Origin: Cryomorpha sp963748925
GTDB taxonomy: Bacteria; Bacteroidota; Bacteroidia; Flavobacteriales_D; Cryomorphaceae
NCBI GenBank assembly: GCA_963748925.1
Contig: CAVVKG010000008.1
Location: forward strand, 62,001 to 126,000
Length of the DNA stretch: 64,000 bases
Direction of reading: 5' to 3'
The position numbers and the translations under genes were made by a program. Shown here one piece after another: positions 42,857 to 52,081 of this stretch (position 1 is its first letter; the number at the start of each line of letters is the position of its first letter). Below the pieces are notes generated by a model, which made no database searches, was not told the origin of the DNA, and worked only from the letters and a program-made list of their open reading frames with translations.

Positions 42857-44024
42857 ACCACACATTCTCTTCATTACATCCTGGTTTCCCACCGATCGTT
42901 CTTCGGCAGGCACTTTCGTGGAATTGCATTTGCTGGCCTTGCAATCGAGAGGCTGTAAATGTGCTGTTCTCCTTTCGGGAGAAGCCACTTTTGGAAATTA
43001 TGCGGCACAAGGGTTCAAAAAGAAAAAATTCCTCCCTTTTCGGAAGCGTTCTGATATTAAATATGTGGAGAATCTTACTATCCACAACCTTCCGCTTAGA
43101 ATGTTCTCAGATCCTGAAAAGCAGCGGAAGCAGAATATTTTAGCAACAACCGAAAAAACGCTGAGAAAATACATTTCCGAAAACGGAAAACCCGATGTTG
43201 TTTTTCACCATGGCGTTTTCGACTATTGCTACCTTACCACCCATGTGCGCAACGTTTTTGATATTCCGGTTTGGTATATGGAAAACTCGCCGAATCTGTC
43301 AGAAAACGAATTTCCGTGTGCGAACTCTTTTGATAGTCGGGATACTCAGATTGATTTTGCTCAGACTGCAGATCGACGATTTGCTGTTACGGATGCCTAT
43401 GTCAGGAGAATGAGTCAACTGTTCCGGGTTCCATTCGAGTATTGTCCGAATGTAATTACCGATGATTTTTTTATAAATCCTGCCGATATACAAAAGCCGG
43501 AAGAAACGTTCCGTTTTATCAATGTGGCTATTCTGGATAAGCGTAAAAATCAAAAGTTAATTCTTGAGGCTTTTGCACTTAAGTTTATAGGTAATTCCAA
43601 ATTTAAACTCACCATTGCCGGTGACGGCCCGCTTCTGGAGCCTCTGAGAAAACAAGCCGAAGATTTAGGAATTGCCAATCAGTGCCAGATTCTCGGGTTT
43701 CAATCGCGAAAGCGAATAGTAGAACTTCTGGATGAATCGAATTGTTTTGTTCTAAGCTCACATTCGGAGACCTTTGGGGTTGTGATAATTGAAGCCATGG
43801 CTCGCGGTATTCCTGCTATTTCATCACTTATTGATGGCCCAAACGAAATTGTAAACGATACGAACGGGTACTTTTTCGAACCGGATAATGCCACGGACTT
43901 GGCTGAGAAAATGGATAAAATGGTCGCTAATTACGGGTCTTTTAATTCTGAAGTGATTATTGATTCAGTTAAAGATCGGTATGGACCTGATGCTGTGAAA
44001 AAAGCTCTTTTTCCCGATGGATAA
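42846..44024 (+). CDS. Glycosyltransferase family 4 (GT-B)
   Basis: A 392-residue GT-B enzyme. Donor-binding half has RFINVAILDKRKNQKLILEAF, GDGPLLEPL and SSHSETFGVVIIEAMARGIPA (EX7E motif). Transfers a sugar with retention of configuration. Overlaps the next gene by 8 bp. Confidence 0.88.
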   Translation: MMNKPHILFITSWFPTDRSSAGTFVELHLLALQSRGCKCAVLLSGEATFGNYAAQGFKKKKFLPFRKRSDIKYVENLTIHNLPLRMFSDPEKQRKQNILATTEKTLRKYISENGKPDVVFHHGVFDYCYLTTHVRNVFDIPVWYMENSPNLSENEFPCANSFDSRDTQIDFAQTADRRFAVTDAYVRRMSQLFRVPFEYCPNVITDDFFINPADIQKPEETFRFINVAILDKRKNQKLILEAFALKFIGNSKFKLTIAGDGPLLEPLRKQAEDLGIANQCQILGFQSRKRIVELLDESNCFVLSSHSETFGVVIIEAMARGIPAISSLIDGPNEIVNDTNGYFFEPDNATDLAEKMDKMVANYGSFNSEVIIDSVKDRYGPDAVKKALFPDG

Positions 44025-45030
44025 GGCGAAAAACATATATGGTTTGAGCGACCTTGAAAAATCGTTAGTGTTTCCCGATGGGGCTACAACCATTGAATAT
44101 GGAATGCGCGGGTTGAATTGGAAGGGAAAGCTGGGATATAAACTTATGGTTAGGCGTTCGATTAACAAACTGAATGCTTTTTATCGGCAGGCGCTAAAGA
44201 AGAAAGAATGTTATTATGGACCGTTTAAAGGTGAATTTGGCCATTTTTTACTCCATAATCTCCCGTTTTTAGTTCATTTGCACAAGAATGGAGTCAAAAT
44301 CCACTACTGCGGTATGGAGCTTCACAAGCCTTTTTTGGTTGATGAAACAGGCAAATCGATTATTCATGAGTGGTTTCCATTGCCCGACTTTTTCGCGGAA
44401 GCGAAACCCATGGCTAACGAAACAGTGCTCCCACCATCGATCAAAAAACTTGTAGATGATTTTAAAAAACAGGCAATTGGCTCCGGTTTGCCGTTTTTAG
44501 ACATTTCCGAAAAAGACATGTACTGGTTTGTCTTTCGAAATTGGCAGCTGGAAGGAAAGCAGGAAATTTATGATCTCTCAAAGGTTTATGCCAAATCAAA
44601 AGGAAAATCATGCGTTATTTTTCCGAGAAAAAAAGGAGTTGATTTCAGTCCAAATAATGGTGGGCCCTGGGATTATTTTCAAATTTCAAAAACGGTTTCA
44701 CCCTTCTTTGAAAAAGTATATCTCGTAGGTCATCCATCTCTCAGTGCCGATGTGGAAGCTTCGGGAAACATAGAATTGAAGGTGTCTCTGGACAATAGCG
44801 ACACGCTCAGGTATTGCGCGGAAGCCGACTTGATAATCACTCAGCACTCAGGGGCTGTTCATTTGGGTGCCTATGTTAAAACTCCGGTATTAATAATTTT
44901 TAATGGTGATCCACCGATTAAAGGGCTGATTGACACCATCCGTTTTCGCAAGAATATTACTTCTCAATCGCTTAATTATGCCTTTAATTTCGCCGAAATT
45001 GAGAACTTTGCGGATTCTGGAACTTTTTAA
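44017..45030 (+). CDS. Putative glycosyltransferase, GT-B-like, family not recognised
   Basis: A 337-residue protein; the middle has GEFGHFLLHNLPFLVHL and the C-terminal half KVYLVGHPSL, ADLIITQHSGAVHLGAY and TPVLIIFNGDPP, resembling donor sites of GT9/GT61-type transferases. No close family is recognised. Position in a contiguous overlapping operon supports glycan biosynthesis. The next gene starts at its stop. Confidence 0.6.
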   Translation: MDKAKNIYGLSDLEKSLVFPDGATTIEYGMRGLNWKGKLGYKLMVRRSINKLNAFYRQALKKKECYYGPFKGEFGHFLLHNLPFLVHLHKNGVKIHYCGMELHKPFLVDETGKSIIHEWFPLPDFFAEAKPMANETVLPPSIKKLVDDFKKQAIGSGLPFLDISEKDMYWFVFRNWQLEGKQEIYDLSKVYAKSKGKSCVIFPRKKGVDFSPNNGGPWDYFQISKTVSPFFEKVYLVGHPSLSADVEASGNIELKVSLDNSDTLRYCAEADLIITQHSGAVHLGAYVKTPVLIIFNGDPPIKGLIDTIRFRKNITSQSLNYAFNFAEIENFADSGTF

Positions 45031-45834
45031 ATGCAAGTAGATTACCTTTTTCTTATTCCTTTAATGCCTCCCGAAAAGCTGGATGCTCAGCGGGCGGCTC
45101 TCAGGAGTCTGTGCTTTAGGCAATTGCGATCGCTTGGCGCTTCGAGCCGAGTATGGCTTCTTGGCGATGCAAATGAAGAAGTATCAGATTTTCAAACCAT
45201 AAAAGTTGAGGGAACGAGCAAAGAAGACAAGCTTTGGGAAGCCGGTAAAATTTTGAAAGCGAGTTTTACACCTCCGGCGCGATATATTGTTAGGCTTGAT
45301 GACGATGATTTGATAAATGTCTCTGCCTTTGAGGCTGCGGCCAATAAGGATTTTGATTGCTTTACTGATAGGTACCACCAGTTTTATGACCTTTCTAGTG
45401 GAGCGGTGAGTGCCCAAAAAAGAGACTGGATTCCGAACACTGCCATTCACAAGTTTGAGCACGCCATGCAGACGGTACCGGCAACAGGTGGTTCTAAGTT
45501 GGCCGGAAAAGAGAATTTTCTTTTTGCCTGCGACCATAGTCAGGCCTGGCATAGCTATTATGCAGATAAGAAGGTGGTTTATTCTGACAAAAATAATCCG
45601 TTATATCTCAGAGTCTTAAATCCCGGGAGTATTACGGCCAGGGAAAATGGCTTGAAAGCTTATGCCGATTACTTAGCAGGTTTTGGTAATTGGAAAGCAC
45701 CTTTTCCTATTGCCGATAAGCAATTGGAAAAAGAACTAAAGGAATTGTGGTGCCGCGAAAATGGAGAGCTTAAGACGTATAACTTTCCCAAAAAAACCAT
45801 TTTAAATCGCTTAGTACAAAAGATTAGTAAATAG
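45031..45834 (+). CDS. Putative GT-A glycosyltransferase, rhamnosyltransferase-like
   Basis: A 267-residue protein beginning VDYLFLIPLMPPEKLDAQRAAL with the metal-binding run RYIVRLDDDDLINV (~95). The acidic DxD-type motif after a short N-terminal Rossmann region fits a small GT-A transferase. The acceptor is unknown. One base precedes the kinase ATG. Confidence 0.65.
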   Translation: MQVDYLFLIPLMPPEKLDAQRAALRSLCFRQLRSLGASSRVWLLGDANEEVSDFQTIKVEGTSKEDKLWEAGKILKASFTPPARYIVRLDDDDLINVSAFEAAANKDFDCFTDRYHQFYDLSSGAVSAQKRDWIPNTAIHKFEHAMQTVPATGGSKLAGKENFLFACDHSQAWHSYYADKKVVYSDKNNPLYLRVLNPGSITARENGLKAYADYLAGFGNWKAPFPIADKQLEKELKELWCRENGELKTYNFPKKTILNRLVQKISK

Positions 45835-45835
45835 G

Positions 45836-46729
45836 ATGACAAATATTGAAGGAGCGATAAAAAGCTTTATTAATCAGGTTAAGGATCTAAGAGTCTGTGT
45901 AATTGGCGAAACAATTATTGACGAGTTTATTGAGGTAAAGTACGAAGGACAGAGCATGAAATCATTTTGTCCGGTTTTTCGCTATGCCGAAAACGGTGCT
46001 GATAAAGAACAGCAAATGGGCGGCGCGGCAGCTATTGCCCGGCATCTAGAAGATTTTGTGGCTAAAGTAGACTTGGTCAGCAATAAGGAAGGCGAGATAG
46101 TAAAAACACGCCTTATAGACCGCGATGATAAGAAGAAACATGTCGAAATCAATAAGTTTGACGACCGTAACTTTGGAGAGATCGACATCGATACCAGTGC
46201 TTATGATGTAATAATTGTTGCCGACTTTGGCCATGGTTTTTGTGACAAGCTTAATGTAAATGGCAAGTTTCATTTTATGACTCAAACCAATAGCAACAAC
46301 TTCGGTTACAATCGAATGAGTAAGTGGAAAGAGAATCAGAAAATTAGTGCTTGCATGGATTTGCGCGAAGCCAGCTTGCAGGTAAATGCTAAAACCGATT
46401 TTAGTGAACGCAACGCTATTTCAAACTTGTACAATTATGAACTGCTGGCCGACAAGCTTTTTTTAACTTTGGGTGCACGCGGAGCGGTTTATTACGATGG
46501 CAAAAACTACGTTCATCAGCCCGTTTTTAAAGGGCCCATTGTCGATACTATTGGTGCCGGCGATACTTTTTATGCCTTTGCAACGCTCAGCGCTGCTATT
46601 CAGCATGAAAATGTTGAAGATATTATGCTTGTTCCGTCGCTGGCGGCGAGCCTTTCGTGTACCTGGCTTTGCAATCAGGAAGCGGTAACCAAAGAAAAAT
46701 TGCAATTACATGCAAATAGATTTATATAA
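45836..46729 (+). CDS. PfkB-family sugar kinase (HldE-N/RfaE1-like)
   Basis: A 297-residue ribokinase-fold protein: LRVCVIGETIIDEFIEV at the N-terminus, QMGGAAAIARHL, and the ATP/catalytic motif DTIGAGDTFYAF (~238-249, Asp base). In heptose pathways this enzyme phosphorylates heptose-7-phosphate at C1. Followed with 20-bp overlap by the SIS isomerase; together with the next three genes it forms a sugar-nucleotide module. Confidence 0.85.
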   Translation: MTNIEGAIKSFINQVKDLRVCVIGETIIDEFIEVKYEGQSMKSFCPVFRYAENGADKEQQMGGAAAIARHLEDFVAKVDLVSNKEGEIVKTRLIDRDDKKKHVEINKFDDRNFGEIDIDTSAYDVIIVADFGHGFCDKLNVNGKFHFMTQTNSNNFGYNRMSKWKENQKISACMDLREASLQVNAKTDFSERNAISNLYNYELLADKLFLTLGARGAVYYDGKNYVHQPVFKGPIVDTIGAGDTFYAFATLSAAIQHENVEDIMLVPSLAASLSCTWLCNQEAVTKEKLQLHANRFI

Positions 46730-47225
46730 TAAGGCTTTCGCCGAATATTTCGCGTCCGAAGCGATCCGGAGCGGAATACGAGAAGCAGTTGAGCTGATAA
46801 ACCCTGCCAAAAGGGTTATTTTTATTGGCAACGGAGGCAGCAATGCTATTTGCAGCCACATGATGGAAGATTATATGAAAATTGCTTCCAAGCAAACGTT
46901 GAGCTTTACAGATTCGGCTCTGGTGACTTGTTTTGCAAACGACTACGGTTATGAAAATGCCATGGCTGAATGGATCAATTTTTCTTTTCAGGAAGGGGAT
47001 ATTCTCGTTGCAATAAGCTCATCCGGCGAGTCGAAGAATATTTTAAATGCAGTAAACAAGCATAAGTCAAAAGGCGGAAAAGTAGTTACCCTGAGCGGTT
47101 TTGAGCCAGGTAATTCGCTATCAAAACTCGGAGAAATCAATTTTGTAACTCCTGGTAAAAATTATGGAATTGTAGAATGCTTTCACCAAGTTATTCTTCA
47201 CGCCATACTCGATGAACTAGCATGA
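46710..47225 (+). CDS. SIS-domain isomerase, GmhA-like
   Basis: A 171-residue SIS protein: FIGNGGSNAICSHMMED (phosphate-binding loop), SSSGESKNILNAV and C-terminal Glu/His (GIVECFHQVILHAIL). GmhA converts sedoheptulose-7-phosphate to heptose-7-phosphate. It overlaps the kinase and epimerase genes at both ends. Confidence 0.87.
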   Translation: MQIDLYNKAFAEYFASEAIRSGIREAVELINPAKRVIFIGNGGSNAICSHMMEDYMKIASKQTLSFTDSALVTCFANDYGYENAMAEWINFSFQEGDILVAISSSGESKNILNAVNKHKSKGGKVVTLSGFEPGNSLSKLGEINFVTPGKNYGIVECFHQVILHAILDELA

Positions 47226-48139
47226 AAAAACAAACCATTTTAATCACCGGTGTAGCCGGTTTTATAGGTAGTAATCTCCTCGATTTTCTTATCGAAAACA
47301 CAGATTGGAAGATTGTAGGGATTGACGATTTCAGCACGGGCAATAGAAAGAATATTGCTCAACACAACTCAAACGATCGGTTTGAGCTGATCGAAGACAC
47401 CCTTTTCAATTTGAAGTCGCTTAAGGAGTATGATTTGGTGTTTCATCTGGCAGCGCTTCCGCGAATTCAACCGAGCTTTGAGCTGATCAATGAGCACATC
47501 CATGCCAACCTGATGAGCAGTATGCATCTCGTGGAGTTGATGATAAAAGAGAATCACTTTCCCAGAATTGTAAATAGTTCTTCGAGTGCCATTTACGGAA
47601 CGCCTGAAACCATTCCCACAACAGAAGATGAGTCAATTGACTGCCTGAGTCCATATGCATTTCAAAAGTATGAGGTAGAGAAGTATTTTGAAATGCTCAG
47701 CACGCGCTACCCATTGGATTTTGTGCATTTGCGCTACTTCAATCCATATGGCCCGAGGAGTTTTAATCCCGAAAATAAATTTAATGCCTACAGCAGCGTA
47801 ATAGGGATTTTCCTTTACAGAGCAGCAAACAGCGAGCCATTGCTGATTACAGGCGATGGATCGCAACAGCGGGATTTTATTCATGTTGCCGATTTGGCAA
47901 GAGCCAATTACATGGCTGCCGTAAATCCCGAAAAGCTAAATACTGCTTTCAATATTGGTCATTCGCATACCATGTCTGTAATAAAATTGGCAAAATTGAT
48001 TTCAGATAAATACGAGTTTATCCCTAAACGCGAAGGCGAGGCCGAGATCACTTATGCAGATGTGTCAAAAGCAAAACGAATTTTGGGATGGGCGCCAAAG
48101 CATGATTTAGAAACTTTTATTAAAGAAAGCATCAAATGA
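47222..48139 (+). CDS. NAD-dependent sugar epimerase/dehydratase (extended SDR)
   Basis: A 305-residue extended SDR: GVAGFIGSN at 10-18, catalytic Tyr145/Lys149 in SPYAFQK, Ser in VNSSSSAIYG. The substrate could be a nucleotide-heptose (HldD-like role) or UDP-hexose (GalE-like); the family text is closer to GalE/WbpP. The operon position between isomerase and nucleotidyltransferase supports the heptose-like option. Confidence 0.82.
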   Translation: MKKQTILITGVAGFIGSNLLDFLIENTDWKIVGIDDFSTGNRKNIAQHNSNDRFELIEDTLFNLKSLKEYDLVFHLAALPRIQPSFELINEHIHANLMSSMHLVELMIKENHFPRIVNSSSSAIYGTPETIPTTEDESIDCLSPYAFQKYEVEKYFEMLSTRYPLDFVHLRYFNPYGPRSFNPENKFNAYSSVIGIFLYRAANSEPLLITGDGSQQRDFIHVADLARANYMAAVNPEKLNTAFNIGHSHTMSVIKLAKLISDKYEFIPKREGEAEITYADVSKAKRILGWAPKHDLETFIKESIK

Positions 48140-48552
48140 TTCGCGGTTTTGCATGTGGAGTTTTTGATTTTTACCATCCCGGCCATGTTCTGATGCTGCA
48201 GGAATGCGCTGAACATTGCGATCACCTTACGGTTGCCGTCAACACCGCCGAAAATTTTGACAGCCGCATTAACCCCGGTAAGCGTGCCCCCGTTTTTACT
48301 GCTGATGAGCGAAAGATGATTATTTCTTCGATCAGGTACGTGAACGAAGTAAAATTTTACTCCAGTGAAGATCAGCTAACGGAAATGATGCGTGAAGGAG
48401 ATTTTGACGTACGATTTCTCGGTGATGATTACCGTGGAAAGCCTATTACCGCCGGCGGTGCTATTCCAAAAATACATTATCTGGACAGGAGTCATGGGTA
48501 TAGCACGACCGCGGTTTTAAACCGAATAGTGAACAGATTAAAAGATAAGTAA
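48136..48552 (+). CDS. Cytidylyltransferase-fold nucleotidyltransferase (HldE-C/RfaE2-like)
   Basis: A 138-residue protein with GVFDFYHPGHVLML (HxGH) and the C-terminal YSTTAVLNRI motif. It activates a sugar 1-phosphate with a nucleotide. Separate from the kinase, i.e. the split form of bifunctional HldE. Overlaps the epimerase by 4 bp. No GmhB-type phosphatase is in the cluster. Confidence 0.86.
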   Translation: MIRGFACGVFDFYHPGHVLMLQECAEHCDHLTVAVNTAENFDSRINPGKRAPVFTADERKMIISSIRYVNEVKFYSSEDQLTEMMREGDFDVRFLGDDYRGKPITAGGAIPKIHYLDRSHGYSTTAVLNRIVNRLKDK

Positions 48553-48554
48553 AT

Positions 48555-49787
48555 TTGGAAGTTCGAGGCGATATACAAAAGCGTGTTTTAATTGTATCGC
48601 AAACTTTTCCGCCCTCAAAAGGGATAGGCGGGAGACGTTGGGCGAAGTTCGCGTCCTATCTTTTTAAAGAAGAGGTTCATGTTGAGGTTATTTCAGCTCA
48701 GATGCCTGTAGACCCAACAAAGGCGTGGACCGAAGAAGTAGATGGAATCCCTCAATACCATTACAAGCATAATTTTCCTAAAGTTCTCACGGAAAATCCG
48801 CACAGCTATTTGCGAAAACTACAATATAGATTGGAATTAACTAAGGCGAAGCTTAAGGCGGATGGAACTCCTTATGACAGAGCAATATTTGATGAAAAAG
48901 CTTTTCTCGAAACTCTGGAAAATAGACTTACTGAATTTATTCCGGATGCTCTGATCATTTCAGGCCCACCATTTAATCTATTAACCTACGCAGCAGGAAT
49001 TAGAGATCGCTTTCCCAAAACAATATTTATAGCTGACCTGCGTGATCCATGGCTAGATGGCAATATATATGGATACGGAAATCTACCGGCAAAGGCACTC
49101 GATGCGGAAAAATTGAAGGAGAGCACCGTTGTTGAGTCCTTCGATTTAATTGTATCGCCATGGGAAAAGGTATTAGCTGGTTTTTCAGAGAGATATCCCG
49201 AGAGCTTATCAAAGTTTAAACTCTTACCGCATGGGTGGGATAAAAATGACGTTAAGCCTAATGCTACAGCTTTTAGTGAGCAAAATATAGATCTCATTTA
49301 TGGTGGAAATCTCTACAAAGGTTTTGAACCTTTACTGAGATTTTTAACCCTGTTCGCGCAGGCGAATAGAGCGAAAATTGAAATATATTCCAGTACCGAA
49401 TTACCTGATGAAGTCGTGAATCGTCAAGCTGATATGAAGCTTTTCAATGCTATTCCTGTAGCCGATTTTTTCGCTCGAGTTGCAAAGTCTAAGCAGCTTC
49501 TACTGCTTATTCCGGAAGGGCTAAAAGATGGTTTCCCGACTAAGCTATTGGAATTTGCTGCCACCGGGAAAAAAATCATCGCTGTGGGATATCAGGGCAC
49601 TCTCAGCGATTTAATAGTTTCAAAAGGGTTGGGAAATTTCGTGAGAATGGATGAGATTGAATCGGAGTTCATAATGGCATATACTGGTAGAACAAAACAT
49701 AGAAGGGACAAACAATGGGTTGAAAAGCATGAAATGAAGTTTGTTACCGAAATTCTTATCAACCTGATTAATTTCAAATCTGACTAA
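48555..49787 (+). CDS. Glycosyltransferase family 4-like (GT-B)
   Basis: A 410-residue GT-B protein starting at TTG (KRVLIVSQTFPPSKGIGGRRW). Mid-region ISGPPFNLLTYAAG and IADLRDPW; C-terminal ...DGFPTKLLEFAATGKKIIAV contains the donor-site Glu. Family members transfer amino- or deoxy-sugars. Three bp before the 2-epimerase. Confidence 0.8.
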   Translation: MEVRGDIQKRVLIVSQTFPPSKGIGGRRWAKFASYLFKEEVHVEVISAQMPVDPTKAWTEEVDGIPQYHYKHNFPKVLTENPHSYLRKLQYRLELTKAKLKADGTPYDRAIFDEKAFLETLENRLTEFIPDALIISGPPFNLLTYAAGIRDRFPKTIFIADLRDPWLDGNIYGYGNLPAKALDAEKLKESTVVESFDLIVSPWEKVLAGFSERYPESLSKFKLLPHGWDKNDVKPNATAFSEQNIDLIYGGNLYKGFEPLLRFLTLFAQANRAKIEIYSSTELPDEVVNRQADMKLFNAIPVADFFARVAKSKQLLLLIPEGLKDGFPTKLLEFAATGKKIIAVGYQGTLSDLIVSKGLGNFVRMDEIESEFIMAYTGRTKHRRDKQWVEKHEMKFVTEILINLINFKSD

Positions 49788-49790
49788 GCA

Positions 49791-50903
49791 ATGGAAAGCC
49801 AAAGAGAGATATGGATTGTGGTAGGTACTCGCCCCAATTTCATTAAAGTCACTCAATTTAAGTGTGTTGCAGAAAGGTTTCCGGAACTTTCGGTGAAAAT
49901 TGTTCATACCGGTCAGCACTACGACGAGAAAATGGCGGGAGTGTTTTTTGATCAATTCGGTTTACGTCCTGATGAATTTTTAAATATCAAACCAGATCAT
50001 CCCGCCAGGCAGATAGCTGAAACCATTGCAGCATTAACCGATTTGTTTTCAGACAAAAAACCAGCCCTGGTTATTGTGGTGGGTGATGTAAATAGCACGC
50101 TTGCGGCCGCCATAGCAGCTAATAAGTGCCATATTCCGATAGCTCATCTCGAAAGCGGGTTGCGGAGTTTTGATCGAGAAATGCCCGAAGAACACAATAG
50201 ATTAGTGGCAGATGATATGGCCGATCTTCATTTTGTTACCGAAGATTCCGGGTTGCAAAATTTGAGAAATGAGCGCAAGCCTGAGGCTGGAATTGCCTTT
50301 GTAGGAAATACGATGATCGATACCTTAGTGGCCTTTAAAGATGAAATTGCTAAATCGCCTATTTTAGCGAAAGTCGGTCTGGAAAAAGAGAATTATGCTC
50401 TTGTTACGCTCCATCGGCCGTCAAATGTAGACACCGAAGAGGGAATTAAAATGTTGCTTAAGGTATTGAAGGCGACAGCGGAATTATTGCCAATTGTTTT
50501 TCCAATGCATCCGCGTACCCGGAAGAAGATTGCCGATTTGGGATTGAATTCTGATCTCGCTGCAATTAAATCCATCCACTTGATAGAGCCATTGGGCTAT
50601 TTTGATTTTCAAAAACTGGTTTCCGATTCTCGTTTCGTTCTTACGGATAGTGGCGGTATTCAGGAGGAAACAACCTTTTTGCGGAAGCCTTGCCTTACAT
50701 TGAGACCTAATACCGAAAGGCCTAGCACGATTGAAAAAGGAACGAATATACTGCTGCCATTTGATGTAAATGCGATAACACCAATAATGCGCGATATTGT
50801 AGAAGGGAACTTTAAAGAAGGAGAAATTCCGGAATTTTGGGATGGGAAAGCTACGGAGCGTATTTTAGCGCGGATTGAGCAATTTTTCAACACCGGGTTT
50901 TAA
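49791..50903 (+). CDS. wecB: UDP-N-acetylglucosamine 2-epimerase (non-hydrolysing)
   Basis: A 370-residue enzyme interconverting UDP-GlcNAc and UDP-ManNAc. Visible: VGTRPNFIKV, HTGQHYDEKMAGVFFDQ, VVGDVNSTLAAA, HLESGLRSFDREMPEE, LHRPSNVD and DSGGIQEETTFL. It supplies ManNAc-type precursors for the glycan. TAATG overlap to the next gene. Confidence 0.93.
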   Translation: MESQREIWIVVGTRPNFIKVTQFKCVAERFPELSVKIVHTGQHYDEKMAGVFFDQFGLRPDEFLNIKPDHPARQIAETIAALTDLFSDKKPALVIVVGDVNSTLAAAIAANKCHIPIAHLESGLRSFDREMPEEHNRLVADDMADLHFVTEDSGLQNLRNERKPEAGIAFVGNTMIDTLVAFKDEIAKSPILAKVGLEKENYALVTLHRPSNVDTEEGIKMLLKVLKATAELLPIVFPMHPRTRKKIADLGLNSDLAAIKSIHLIEPLGYFDFQKLVSDSRFVLTDSGGIQEETTFLRKPCLTLRPNTERPSTIEKGTNILLPFDVNAITPIMRDIVEGNFKEGEIPEFWDGKATERILARIEQFFNTGF

Positions 50904-52081
50904 TGAAGATTCTCTACTATTCTCCACATCCGCAATTGAGGATGCAAGCCCCCACAGGCTATGGCACACATATGCGCGAGATGATAGGTGCCTGGCGGCG
51001 AATGGGAATAGAAGTGCGTACCTGCATAGCTGGTGATGCAAGTGCAGGTGAATATCAGAGCCGGGAAGAAGCTGGTGCAGGAAGGTTCTCCTGGGTAAAA
51101 AAAATCGTTCCTGGAATTGTATGGCAATCCTTGCGTGATTTTTTATTGATGCGATTTGACAAGAAACAAGAGCGAATTCTCTCTGATATGATTGTTGAAT
51201 TTCAACCCGATTTTATATACGAAAGAGTAGCCTATCTTCAGAATTCAGGTGTAAAATGTGCTGAAAAGTACGGGATTAAACATGTAGCGGAAATTAACGC
51301 TCCTTATCCTGAAGAACGCGTTTCATTTTCGGGAAAATCTTTTTTTATTGGCGCAGCGAAAAATATTGAGAGAGAAATCCTCGGCCGCAGCTCAGGTATA
51401 TCAGTCGTTAGCTCGGCCTTGAAAAATTATTTGATTAAGATACTTCCCTCCGCAGAGTCGAAAATTTTAGTGGTGCCCAATTCGGTAGATTCTTCAGACA
51501 AATTGATTACCACAGAAGATACTGAAAAGCTGAGACGTGATTACGGGATTAATAATGAACTGGTCGTTGGATTTGTTGGCTCCATGTTTCCTTACCATGG
51601 AGTAGATGTGTTGATTGAGGCTTTTGCAAAAATTCCCACAGAAGCAAATCTCAGGCTCCTGATTGTTGGAGATGGATCTATTCTGCATGAGCTAAAAGCA
51701 CAAGCGAAATCGCTCAATGTATTTCAAAAGGTTATTTTTACAGGAAGTTTGCCGCATCGTGAGGTGTATAAAAACATTCAATTAATGGATATTTGTTGTA
51801 TGCCGAAGAGCAATTGGTATGGGTCGCCCGTAAAAATATTTGAATACGGCCTGCTTGAGAAACCAGTGATAGCGCCGGATGAAATTCCTATGCACGATGT
51901 AATGGGGCCTGATGACGGAGAACTTGTAGAGCCGACTGTTGAAGCTTTTTACGAGGCATTGATGAAATTGGTTGATAATGAATCACGCAGGTCTTTGATA
52001 GCCCATAATTGGCACAAAAAGGTGATGGAAGAATACACATGGGATAAGGCGGCTAAAAAAACACTGACTTTATGCACATAG
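50903..52081 (+). CDS. Glycosyltransferase family 4
   Basis: A 392-residue GT-B enzyme (MKILYYSPHPQLRMQAPTGYGTHM; VVGFVGSMFPYHGVDVLIEAF; KIFEYGLLEKPVIAPDEIP). Overlaps the previous gene by one base and the next by 10. Confidence 0.88.
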   Translation: MKILYYSPHPQLRMQAPTGYGTHMREMIGAWRRMGIEVRTCIAGDASAGEYQSREEAGAGRFSWVKKIVPGIVWQSLRDFLLMRFDKKQERILSDMIVEFQPDFIYERVAYLQNSGVKCAEKYGIKHVAEINAPYPEERVSFSGKSFFIGAAKNIEREILGRSSGISVVSSALKNYLIKILPSAESKILVVPNSVDSSDKLITTEDTEKLRRDYGINNELVVGFVGSMFPYHGVDVLIEAFAKIPTEANLRLLIVGDGSILHELKAQAKSLNVFQKVIFTGSLPHREVYKNIQLMDICCMPKSNWYGSPVKIFEYGLLEKPVIAPDEIPMHDVMGPDDGELVEPTVEAFYEALMKLVDNESRRSLIAHNWHKKVMEEYTWDKAAKKTLTLCT

